From Hybos culiciformis (lineage: Eukaryota; Arthropoda; Insecta; Diptera; Hybotidae), in NCBI GenBank assembly GCA_964007475.1, contig OZ023274.1, positions 35,323,491 through 35,387,490 of the forward strand: a DNA stretch of 64,000 nucleotides. Direction: 5' to 3'. The translations under genes were made by a program, and so were the position numbers. This document shows, piece after piece, positions 26,101 through 39,000 of this stretch. The notes beneath the pieces were generated by a model, which worked only from the letters and a program-made list of their open reading frames with translations, ran no database searches and had not been told where the DNA came from. Each line of letters starts with the position of its first letter. The stretch's first letter is position 1.

Positions 26101-29072
26101 AAACCGATATAGAGCGTGTTAAAAAAAATATTATAGACATGTTGTATAAAAAATATGGTTTATCGGATGACGAAACATCAAATATCGCAAATAGTTTGCA
26201 GTCACCACCAAATAAAATGCAAAAATTAAATACTGGTGCAGTAATTAATCGACGCATTATTAATGATGATCACCAACAACAACAAGATCATCAAACAGCA
26301 AGAAAAATAATTGTCCAAAGACCAGATCCAATTGAAAATCAATTATCAACATTATTTGATGGTGAAAATAATAGCAGAACGACTATCGGAAATCAACAAC
26401 AACAAAGTGGTGTAGTTCATCAAATGAAAATTGTAACACCTCAACAACCCCAACCGCAACAGCAAAAAGCTCGTGCGCCTATTAAAATTTATAAATGTAT
26501 GTCATGCGATTTTAAGACAACAGATTTGAAACAATTTCAGCCGCATTACGACACCTGTAAACAACAACAACAAAATGGAATTCATTGCAAGACATGCAAA
26601 AAAATGTTTCCATCAATGCAAGCATTGAAACAACACATTGCTGAAAAACATTCGTGCGGAGTAACTGTTGCACCAGTTACTGTTATTCAACAACAAAATG
26701 TAGATTTTAGCTGTCATATTTGCAATTCAGCGTTCGCATCCGAATTAATTTATAAAAAGCATATGGAAATAAATCATCCTGAGTTGAAGCCAGTTAATGA
26801 ACCCACTGTCACACAGTTATTTTCATGCAATATATGTCAATTTATGACTGGTGACAAATCTACCTATGATGAGCATGTCAAAAAACATACAAATAAAGTA
26901 AAACCATTCAAATGTAGATTGTGTGCAACTAGATTTGAGACGCGGGAGCAAGCAAGCATTCATGCAAAATCCCATCAAGCTAATTATTTCAAATGTGGCA
27001 CATGCTCTGCATCATTTACACAGCGAGAATTATTAGTTAAGCATTTTGAAACACATAAGCCACAGCAGCAATCAATTATTCAAATGCAACAGTCGCAACA
27101 GCAACAGCAGCAACAACAGCAGCCACAACAACAGCAAACAGTAACGCAAATAACAACTCAAAAATTATTACAAGAAACAATTGATGAGGCTTTAAGGGAA
27201 TCAGCTGAAAATTTGGTCGAATCAAAGGGAATTCATTTCTTTTCGTGCAACATCTGTTCATTAACTTTTATTCAAGAGAATTATTATAATCAGCATATGG
27301 AAACTCATAAAAAACCAGCTGATCAGCAGCAAAAATCTAAAAATGTACAAATTATATCAAATGTACAAACTAATTCGGCGGCTACCATTAAAACAACAGC
27401 TGCTATAAATAATTCCAATAATTTCGGCCGTCAGGATGTAAGAACTACGTCCTCAATAACGACAACTGCTAATAATGTTATAACACATCAAAACCAACAG
27501 CAAAATAATTCTATTTCAGACACAGATATTGAAAGTATTTTTGAAAAAATGCATTCAGATAATAAAACTGAGGATAATAGTGAAAATGATGACGGTGGTA
27601 GTGGTGCACAAATTATCAACAATGTAACAACATCAGTTACACCAACAACGACAACTACCAATAATAATAATAATAATACAACTGCTAACGATAATTTAGT
27701 TATTACCAGTCAAGAAAATTCCGTTGGTGGTATAACATTCAACATAACAATTCCTCAGGAAGGTTTAAAAGAAGAACAGAAAACGGTAAAAACGCAATTT
27801 CATTATACCTATTATTTATTTTATAATCTTAATTTTGATTAATTTTGAGTCTATGTAACTTGTATATGTGGTTCGTCTATTTTGAGACACAATGACAAAT
27901 CTACAGTACAACCTATATGTTTGAGAATATTTTCTAAATTCCAAAAAACGTTTTTTGAAATAAGATATTTAAAATATATTTATTTTTTTTTCCCTTCAAG
28001 TGCACTTAATAGTAATAATAATTTTCTGACTAAATGCAAAACTGAAAATTAAAAATCATCTTATAAATATTGGTATTAAAAAAAAATTTTTTTTTTTTAG
28101 ATTACTGTTTCTTCAGCAGTAAATGAAGAAAAACCTCCAGCTGGAATTGATATGCCTATGCTTGATCAACCAGAAGAAACAAGTGAGTCTGGCGCAAACC
28201 AAAAAGGAGATAATAAAAAGGAAATTAAATTGGAAACAGAAGATGCTGCTAGAAATCAAATTCAATCGGGACCTGTTAGTATGCCGAGTCTGGACGATGA
28301 ACCATCGGCAAATGTGAAGGCCGAACAACAACAAGGACATAATGAGTCTAAAAATCAACAAATGGTGAAAAAAGAAGAGTCTTCTACCGATGAACAACAA
28401 GTAGAAGAGGAACATCATAATGTTGAAGAAAATCAGCAGCAACATCATATAGAAGAGCACCATGATCAACAAGAGCAACAACACGAAATTCATGCAGATC
28501 AAGTAACGATGGAGCTTGATGAAATGCATAATGACAGCGGTCAAATTAAATTCATTTTAAATGACAATGGTCAAATTCTCCAGTTAGATAATCATATCAT
28601 TACAACAGATGCTGATGGTAATCAAATTTTGGTTCAAGGTACAGATTCTGAACAAATCCAACAACTTCTTCAGAGCGTAGGAGTTTTGCAATCAGGTGAC
28701 GGTTTAGATGGTGAGACATTACAGATGATTCAAGGAGATAATAATCAGATGATAATTGTACAACAAGGTGGCGAAGGTGAGGACGCTCAACTTATAGATG
28801 CATCACTATTAAATGCTGACGGCCATATTGTTATCCAACAAGATCAGTTACCTGAAGGTACGCATCATGCTATAGGTGAAGATGGCGTTAGAATACCGGT
28901 TTCAGTAGCTTATACGGCTGATGGGCAACAAGTAGTAACAGCAGTAGGACATGAGCATGCCGAAGGTCATGTAGTTACTACTACGTCAGGTGAAACAAGG
29001 ACCACTCAAGATGGTGAAACTTATTTTGCATTAGAAGATTTAATGCAATCTGAGCAAAAAACCTCAGAATAA
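23134..29072 (+). CDS. Glutamine-rich C2H2 zinc-finger protein with ZAD-like domain, three exons
   Basis: Likely nuclear DNA-binding regulator; ortholog not recognised. Exons 23134-23169 (12 codons, two in-frame TAA stops just upstream of the ATG), 25647-27785 and 28101-29072 are all phase 0 and give 1048 aa. A ZAD-like module has CYVC at residues 101-104 and CKRC at 150-153. Seven zinc fingers follow at about 296-316 (C2HC), 326-347, 368-389, 406-426, 435-455, 462-482 and 546-566. Long Gln tracts encoded by CAA/CAG separate them. The last exon encodes an acidic, Gln- and His-rich tail with repeated DADGNQI-, GQI- and VQ-type strands, resembling a transactivation region. Intron 1 is about 2.5 kb. 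Reading through intron 2 would stop at 27840 and remove the acidic tail. Confidence 0.9.
24060..24420. other. GC-richer island inside zinc-finger gene intron 1
   Basis: A block of about 360 bp of balanced composition stands out from the surrounding AT-rich intron. Frames are open for short stretches on both strands; the longest is 24131-24547 on the minus strand. None matches a family I know and none has a clear splice partner. A minus-strand frame near 24060-24135 reads NVADRNCRDRYKDARILP, faintly like a Myb/SANT helix. It could be a repeat remnant, an alternative exon or a conserved element. Confidence 0.35.
27091..27150 (+). repeat. CAG/CAA glutamine-codon repeat
   Basis: In-frame mixed CAA/CAG run within exon 2 of the zinc-finger gene, between fingers six and seven, encoding an almost pure Gln tract. 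Shorter Gln tracts occur at about 25790-25900, 26270-26290, 26390-26470 and 26560-26575. Mixing the two codons usually slows slippage compared with pure CAG. Confidence 0.85.
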
Positions 29073-32000
29073 ATTCTAATTTTTATTTTATTTTTTTTTT
29101 TTTTTAATTTTAGTAACTTTAGTATAAAAAAATTTATATAAATTTACATAAGTTTATTCGGACTTAAACAAATAAGCCAAAAGTTTTGGTTTTTTTATTA
29201 AATTTTTATCCATCAATTTTTAATTCTAACTTTAAAAAATTTATTTTATTGTACAAACACAAAATTTGAATTAATATTTTCAAAAATAAATTTTTTTTTT
29301 TTTTTTTTTGGTAATTTCGAATAATCCTTTATTTTGAAAATTAAACTTAATTTAAATTTTCATTTACAATAGAATCGATTAATTTTTCATGTGTAAAAAC
29401 TATTGTGTTGTGATGAATTAATTCATCCTAAAATAATTTATTAAAATTCTATTAAATTTTTTATTAAATAAATTTTTCTAGGTTTTTCTGATTCTTTTTC
29501 TTTAAGGGTAACAACAATCCATCCATTTGTTTTTTTTTTTTTAATTAATTTTTTATCCGCTGACAGATTTATAGAAATTATGTCAAAAATAATCTTATTC
29601 AGGAATAAAATTCAAAGAATTTCATTAGTTTTGTGAAAAGTTGAATAATGTAAAGATATTCCTGAGTTTTTTTTTTTTTTTGTTGCTTAAAATTCGTTTC
29701 CCAGATTTCGAATATTACTGATTATTTCATCTTTTGTTTTTACTTAATAATTTGAATTCTTTATTTTTTTTTTTGTTCAATCCGAATAAATTTTTAAAAT
29801 TCTTTATTGTAGTATTTTTTTTATTATCATGATGATTGATATGAAAACACAAAATTTAAAAAAATAATGCTATAAAAATAAAATAAAAAAAAAAATTAAA
29901 TATATATATATAATAACAACTAGACATTTATTGATTAAATTAAAACAATTTTTAGTTTATTGTAAAATAATAAAATTATATATTTGTATCAAGATGAAGT
30001 AAAAAAAAAAAAAAAAAATGTTTTATTTCAAATAATTCTCATACAAAAAAGAATACTTAAAAGTCAGCTTTTAATGAAATTAAACAAAATTAAACGTTAC
30101 AATTATAAGGTATCGAAAAAAAAAACCATTTTTGATTACAACACGAACACATCCTTTCTTTCCGTTAAAAAAAAAAAAAAAAAAACACAAAAAAAAAAAT
30201 AATTAAAAATCTAGACTTTTTAAGTGTTAAATTTTTAATTTAAAATTTGTCTCATCTCTTTTTTTTTTTTTTTTTTGGAAAATTTATATCGAAAAATAAC
30301 GTACATTATATTTAAAAAAAAAAAAAAAAAAATAAAAAAAAAATACAGTCTTGGATAAGTTGGACAATATATATTTAACATTATAATTATTTTTCATTTA
30401 AAAACAAATGTAAAATTTAATTAATTACAAATAGAATGGATAAATAAAGATTAAAAAAAAAAAAACTCAATTTTAAAAAAAAATTATTTTCTAAAAAAAA
30501 TTTTCTTTCAGCTTGCCATTTCAGATTTCAATTTTTTTCCACTTATCGAACTCACTGTGAAGCTGTGAAGTGATACCTATTAGAAAATCATATAAAATGA
30601 CAGCTTAAAAATATGTATTCGCAAAAAAAAAAAGGCGAACTTCATGATACTGAAAAAGATTCGCAGCGATTTTAAAATTCGCGGCGAGTCGAAAACGAAG
30701 AAGAGTTCCATGACAAGGTCCATTATCTGTTATATTCGATTGAAAATAGGTATAGGAGAAGATATCATTGAATTTTAAAATAATGATTTGCAAGCAATTT
30801 ATTATCACTTAACAGTGGATAATCTAATTAGATATAAGTTTTAAAAAAACTAGCAGCGAATTTTAATTTCGTTAAATATTATTACAATTGTTTTTACGTT
30901 TCACACTAATTTTGTTTACTAAATTTAATTATTACAATTTCTAGTGTTCATAAATACCATTAATGCTATTTTTTTGATAATTTAGAATATAAGGAGCTTA
31001 AAAAGAAATGATCTAAATCTAAAATATTGAATTTTAAAAAACGAAAACTAGTCTCGCAAAGGAAATGCGGATGTAAAATTGGTGTAACCGATTTTTAGCC
31101 CGTTTTCCAATAAAAATGAAAAAACGAACTGTATATTTTCATTTTGTGACTGTCTGTCCATAAAATTGAAACTGCTTGACGGATATGCGTAATTTTGTTC
31201 ACTTTCAGTCAAGCTAAAAAGTGAGATTTTCCGTTTTTAAAATAGATTAAGACTAAATAATTTTCATACAAAATTTATAGGAATTTGGATTTTTGTAAAA
31301 TTTAAATACATTTCAATGAAAATTAGTAATGTTAATTAGAGGCACCTAAAAAAAAATGGTCGCGGATTGTTTCCAAAGATTCGGATACTGAAAATGGATT
31401 TGATTAAAAATTGGTATACATGAGTAAATATCGGCTAAAGAAACTTAAAAAAATATTAAGCCCAGATGGGGGATGAAAGAAAATTTCTATATAAATTGTT
31501 ATACGAAATCAAAGATGTAAATCGACTGTTAAAGAATTCATCCGAAAGTATTTTAAATCGAAAATAGCCTACATACTTCATTTATGATATACTGTTCTAT
31601 ATTTTTAATCTAAAATTTTGATAGTAATTTATTTTTCAACTATTTGTTAATTTAAATTGCCTGGCAATTCAATTTGTACCTACAATTGCAATCCGCTGTA
31701 CATCAACATGATTTTGCGATGATCACTTCTATTTCTAACACAAGATCAGCTAGAATTAATTTATTCCGAATTTCATCAGCCATCTAATATTGTTAAACAT
31801 TTATATTTTTATTTTATAAAACATTGCAGGAAGTTTGTGTTTTTTGTTTTCTAATAGAAATAATCTAAATAGTTACTAAAATATTAACTTTGTTTCTTTC
31901 AAATGTAAAAAATTGTTCTAAATAATCTTAATTATACAGAATTAGTGTGCTACTACAAAATTTCTCATATATTTAATTTAATTATTAGTGTAGCATTATT

Positions 32001-33031
32001 TTGTAAAATAAAATTTACAATTACGAATTATTTCACATAAAACCTAAATAACAAAACGTGTATTAAAAATAAATTGGATAAAACTGTTTGTTCCACGATA
32101 TTTATTTGTTTTCATAATTTTACAATTATTTTTGTTTTAATCTATGATCTAGAACTAAATATGAACGTTTGCACGAAAAGAAAAATAAAATTATATTTAA
32201 ATTTACAATAAAAATGTTGCTTTACTAGAATATAACATTTTAATGAAAATATTATACCATAAAGTTTTTTAAAAAGTTTAAAATTCTTTTTATAAAATTA
32301 GGACCATTATATATATAAGTAGAGAACTGTAGTACATTCTTAATTTAGTTGATAAAAATAATAATAATACATTTTTAATAAAAATAAAAATAATAGTATT
32401 TTTTTTGTTCTCATTTTTCATCTTATCTTAAAGATAGATTGATATATTTTAGTTTATAAAGTCTATGTCTATGACACGATTATGAAGTGTGAAATATTTT
32501 AGGCGCTAATAGAAAATTTCGTAACTAGATGTAAATTAAATTTTCAACCAACAAAAAACAGTTGAAAAAAAGAAGTTTGGAATGATAAATATATATAAAA
32601 AAACAGCAAAAATCGAAATAATAGAGATCTTGCGGCCAAATTTCAATTGTATTTTGAATGCTATCAGAGTATTAATTATTTCTTAATTCAAATACTTTTA
32701 AAATGTACAAAATTTTGTTTTGATCAAATTATTATTAATTTAATTAATTTTTTCAATTGTGTGAAACTTTTTTATCTTAAAATTATTTCATAACTAATAA
32801 TGGAAATTAAACAATAAGTTGGTTTAATTGTGATGTAAAAGTGATGTACACATCCATTATATCGTAACAAAATGCATTTTTTTAATTAATATAAAAGGTT
32901 AATCTAAGACATTATTAGATTATTATTTTTTACAATTTTAGAATTTTTTATAGTAAAATCTAGGTCTATAAAATAACAGTAATACGCTTTTTTGTTCGAT
33001 TAATTACAATAATCATTTGTAACTTGGAAAA
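29073..33031. other. Convergent intergenic region between zinc-finger gene and UGDH
   Basis: Contains the 3' UTRs of two convergent genes. 29073-30480 is dense in long A and T homopolymer runs. The open frame at 29984-30202 is a poly-Lys artefact of these. A patch at about 31080-31240 (TGTCTGTCCATAAAATTGAA context) looks like a dispersed repeat. No exon-like frame was found. Confidence 0.6.
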
Positions 33032-36000
33032 CTATAATTGTGGTATGCTTCCCCAAGATCGCTGTAGAGATGATCGATTCAATTTTTTACCTATTGTTTG
33101 AACATGAAAACCTATTTGTTGTAACATATTATGATCCAAAATTTTACGGCCATCAAAAATATAACAGGGTTTCATCATTGATTGATATATCCTTTTATAG
33201 TCTAAAGTCTGAAAGTCAAAATTTCTTGATCTATATACGTTTAACTGATAAGAGAAAACTCGAAATTTTTTTTTGTCAGACTAGAAATTAAAATTTATTT
33301 TTTTACTTTTCTCTTTTGAGAAAAAATTAATTACGATTTAAATTAATTTGTATAACAATGAAAACAATTTTTAAATTAAATCGAAATAAACTTTTTTCTC
33401 AAAAGAGATTAGTAAAAAAATAAATATCAATTGTTAATCTGAAAAATATCTAGTAAATTTAATACAAAAAAAATTACAATAAACTCATCCCATTCAGTAC
33501 ATAAAACAATGGCGTGGGTTGCTCTAACGGCACTATAAGGGTCACTATGAATTTGTACTGCTTTTTTTACATTTTCTGGATTATCAGTTACTCTAGGATG
33601 TGTCAAATCATCAATTATTTGTTCGGGCTCAACCTAAAAATGATTAAATTTATCTATTGATATACATACTGTATTATTTTTATTTAGATTCAATAAATTA
33701 CATTTAACGCTCTAAAGTTCAATACTAAATTAAATTTACCTTTGGATCATAAATATCTAATTTGGCTCCTTCTTCTAAAAGTGTCTTACAAACACAAATG
33801 GCTGGTGTTTCTCTTGTGTCGCCTGTATTTTTTTTAAAAGCAAATCCAAAAATGGATATTCTTTTATCTGACACAGTGTTAAATAAACTTTCAATAATCT
33901 ATGAAATAAGCAAAGAAATTTAATTTTGATGCATATTTTAATGCATTAGCTAATCAAGAAAAAATTCATAAAATAAAAATACTAAACAAATAAATTAAAT
34001 CAACCTTAAAATAATTTAAGGGCGAAACTGAATTAGGACTATTTGTGATGAAAATGGATATATTTCTATTTTCAATGCGTTGTTTTTTATATTTTATAAT
34101 TTAATATTTCACAACTTTGTATTTTTAGTGGTTGCTCTGCTGTGAGTCAAAAATTATTCTTTGAGTATTTCGCTCATTCGCTATCCTATCTGAGTTCGTC
34201 AGTGGTTGGTGTAATAGAACCGTTTTTATATTAATAATATTTAAACTACTAACCCTACCTTCTGAGAAAATCTCGATTTTTGATATTCATTCATATCAAT
34301 TACTTGTTGCCTAAAAAATTAAAAAGATTTTATAAAATTATTCGAATTTAAAAGTTTACTAATATTAATTACCAATATGCAGCAACTTCAGGTAAATTTA
34401 ACCCTTCGCAAATGTAAACTAAATTCAAAATATCCTTCTGAAAACAGCTTCCACCAAAACCAACAGAAGCTTGCAAAAACTTAGAACCAATTCTCGAATC
34501 TAATCCAATAGCTCGAGCAACTTCTGATATATCCGCTCCGGTAGCTTCACATACAGACGATAATGAATTAATACTAGAAATACGCTGCGCGAGAAAAGCA
34601 TTGGCTGCCTTTAATTAAAAAAAAATTATAAAAAGTACAATTATATGTCAAACTAAATTTTTTCTTAATTCAAAATTATTACTAATTTTGATAATTCTGA
34701 GCTCCAGGTATTTGTAGTTAAAATTTTTTCTTTTGGAATCCAATGTTGATAAATCCAAGACAATGTTTCAACAGCCCTATACCCTTCTGGAGTTTCTTCA
34801 CCCCCAATTAAAACTCTATCAGCATACAATAAATCTTCTACGGCAGTTCCTTCAGCTAAAAATTCTGGATTTGACAGAATATCGTAACGAACACCTGGTT
34901 TTTGGTTTGATTTCAAAATATGCATAATACTTTCGGCAGCCCGAACAGGCACAGTACTTTTTTCTACAACAATTTTATTATTTTGAGCTAGTTCTGCGAT
35001 CATTCGTGCCGCATTTTCTACATATTTCAAATCAGCTGCTCGACCTATAAAACAAAATTATATAAAAATAAATTGTGTTCAACCTTCGAAGTAAATTAAA
35101 AAAAATCCAAAAGAACAAAAAATATCATACGGAAAAAATTTGTTAACAATAACTTTGTTTTTATTAATTCTCGTACCTTAACAAATTTTAAATAAAAATT
35201 ACACTGGATATGAAAAGATAAGGAAAAAGTAATAAAAATGAAAAGCTTTCCTATACCTTTTCCGTTACCAAAAGTTTTAGTTGGAGTATTAACCGATATA
35301 AATATCAATTCTGCCTCTTTAATAGCATTTTCAATATCTGTTGAAAAGAATAAATTAACATTTCTACACTTTTTTACAACATCATCTAGTCCAGGCTAAA
35401 AATAAAAAAGAAAAGAAAATTTATACAATACTACAACTTTTTTAAATGTCATTAAAGTTAAGCTGTGAAATAAAATAAAATGTAAATAAATTCTAATTAA
35501 AATATTTAAAAATGATAAGAACTATACTATCAATAACACTAACCAACAGTCGTATGTCAGGCGGAAATGCTGAAAATATTGTGATAAAACGCAACTTTAA
35601 AATTCTAAAATTATAATAGTTTTAAAAACTTATCTAAACAAATTTTATCTTTTAAAATTCATACATTATGTACATAATTATATTGGCTATTAGAAGTATA
35701 AAAATTTGGGAAAATAATGTTAAATTTATGTAATCTCATATCACTTATGATTTCATCGTCACATTGTTCATATCATAGCATCATAAAGTGAGTGTTCTAG
35801 TCTAGTGTGGACCCCAGCTCGATTTATCTCCTGTATTTCGTTCCAGTCCATCAACCTTTGTCATTGTGATAAAATAAGTAGCTCTAAAACTAAACTTGCG
35901 GACTAACTTGATACAATGGTGGAGAGTAAATGCAAAGAATAGAACCAAAAAAAATGCGTTCTACTTAGGGAAAGTCAAACGGCAATGTACTTGGATAAAA

Positions 36001-39000
36001 ACGAAGGTAAAATAGAGAATCGGATGGCTCGGTGGAGATAACTGGGACCTCAGAGTTCGACAATACACCATTTCAACATTTCGAAACCCTTTCCTCCCAC
36101 TTAAACCTGAAATCTAGTTTTGGTCATACTCATCGAAATTAGAAAAAATAATTAGTCACAAATATATTTGCAGGTACTGTACATTTCACATTCATTGAGC
36201 TTTACATATCTTATCAGAAACTTTTTTCGCCTGCATAAGAAATAAAGTTCAGTAAATAACCTAAAAGTAATAATAATTGGATAAAAAGCATGATTTTTTC
36301 ATCGTGTCCCCATTGAAGCAATTCTGTTTGAGCTAAAATGCATTTTATTTTGTCGTTATTTTAGATTTTCTTTTATAAAACAAAGTACTTATTAACATAA
36401 TTTTTTGATGTTTTAGATACTTAATATTAACCCACAAAATATATTATTTATGGTAAATTATAATATGCATTGTATCTTTACATTATATGTATACTGTATG
36501 TGTACTTATGTACACTATTATTATATGGGAGTGTCACAGACACGGTTGCCAGATATCCCGATTTCTGCGGGAATTTCCCGATATTAAAATTCTTTTCCCG
36601 ATTACCGATATGTAATCGTCATTCCCGATTTACCGTGCATAAATATAAATAAAAAATTTAATGAAATCAAACAAAAAATGTTCAATATGCAAAAAAAAAA
36701 ATTGTTTGGATATTGCACAAAAAAATTACCTCGAAATATGTCCCATTGAACAAAATGGTTCTCGATATCTCGAAAACGATAAAAGATACGAAAAAGCGGA
36801 TTATGCCATTCGAAGAGCATCCTCAAATTAGTATATTGGCATTTATAAGTCAATTTCGTCAAAAATGGTCCATTGAACAAGATAGAATGCGGGTGACGAT
36901 ATGTAAATTTTTATTTCCGAGTGTTGCGAATTAATGGTAGTGATGATATTTGAAAGGCAATTGGATGAATCACTGGTAAATTTCTGCACCGAAGAATTGT
37001 GCCGTGAAAAATATTTTTTGAAGTTTATACTTCTTTAGCGGCGTTGGAAGAAATTTGGTAGAGGGTAAAAATCCATTTTCATATAGAATTTTTCTGAGAA
37101 TCGTCATCATTTTTCTGAGAATCGTCCGTCATCATTTTTCAAATATTATAAAAAAAAAACAAACCATAATTGGGTTCGAACCTTCAGACTTATTAGTCTG
37201 GTGTTCGATCCACTAAGCCATACGGCCATATAATTTTTGCTTTCTAAACTTCTAAATAATATAAAAATTCAAGTTCTTTAAGGTTCATGAATACGGTTAG
37301 TTCTTTAAGGTTCATGAATACGGTAAGTGGAATGAAATAAACGGGTTCATGAATACGATTAGTGGAAGGAAATAAGAGAGAAATTTTTAAAATAAATTCC
37401 GGGGATTTTAATTATTAAAGAAGACAAGTGCTCTTTTATGTTATATTAGAAAGCTGAAATCATAAGGGCAATATGGCTGAGTGGATAGAATATCGGATTA
37501 CAATTCTGAAGGTGCCAAGTTCGATCCCCCGATACTGAGAATTTTATGAAATTTTTTTTTTTTTTATTTTTTTAACATAATAATGTAGTTACGCCAAATA
37601 CAAAATACCAAAGAGGGAGAGATAATAAATTGGTCAATTAATTTTTGCAGATTGATCTAATTAATTTCCGTAAAGCGTCATAATTTTTAAAGTTAAAATT
37701 TTTCTCTTAATTTAAGTATCTGTACTTCGTTTTGGTAAAAAAAAAAAAAACACACGAAGCAGTCATAGAACTGCCTACAGAAGTTTATACTTAAGATTTA
37801 AACTATGAAATAACAGTGGCTACAAATAATGGACTGCTTTTGGACTGATGGACTGATTTTTATTTTAATTTACATTTTGTACTGAGCAGCCCATCATTTG
37901 TAGCCACTGTTATTCATAGTTTTTAAATCTTTTTTCATAATAATTAGTTTTTTTGAGATATTTAAACAAACCAAAATGTTTTTATCAGCCACTAATTTAT
38001 TATTATTATTATTATTATTAATGGATTTTATTATAATTCAATTATAACTAAAATCTTAAAACCAGGGCCCTAACTGCTATGGCTTTTAGCCCTTATTTTT
38101 CTAAACTTAGGAGAAGGGGAAAAAAGTAAAATATAAAATTTTACTCGTTTCCCCTTAACCTATTATTAAATTGGAAAGCTTATCTTTTGAATACATTTTT
38201 TCCAGTAATACACTAATTTATTATTTTTTATACATATTCTATTTTTGAAGCAAAACACAGAGCTAAGTAAAATTGTAGCAAATTTGGTTCAAATAAATTT
38301 GCAAATTAGGCGCTCTTTGATTTTTTATTTTAATTTATATAAATGGAAAAAACTTTTAATTAATAAATAGTGTTTTATAATTTTATAATACATATTATAA
38401 AATTAAAATATAGCTAAAAACTTATTTGAGAACTTAGTTGAAAACTGTATAATTTCATATATGAATTAATGCAATTGAATATTGCTATAAAATGGATGTA
38501 AAAAATATTGGAAACGTTGACAGATGCATAAATTTAAGTATCGAGATGCTATTTCTTTTTAAAAATTTAATTGTGAAAAAAAAACTATGCTATTCAGAAA
38601 TCAGTTTTTTAATAGCGAGTTGAATGAACTATTTTTCAATATTGTGGGCAGCGTTCTGCAATATTCACAGCTTTTTCGTGCACTCTTATTTTCACAATAG
38701 AATTAACATAATCTTGTGATCATTCATAAAAAATTTAGACACCGGATAATAGGTATATCACTAAAGTCCCAACTAATTTTCAAACATGTTTTACCACTTA
38801 CTATGACAAGACAGTTATATGTATATATGTATTTAAACAAGCATTTGTTAATCCTGTTGTAGTTAATAAGATAATAAACGCTAAAAAAAGTACGAATTTC
38901 CCGGGAGAAAAATAAGTAAGAAAAGTGATCACATTTCATTTCATGTTTCATGTTTTTGTTTTATTTTTTTTACAGAGATCATGTAACCACTAAAGTTATA

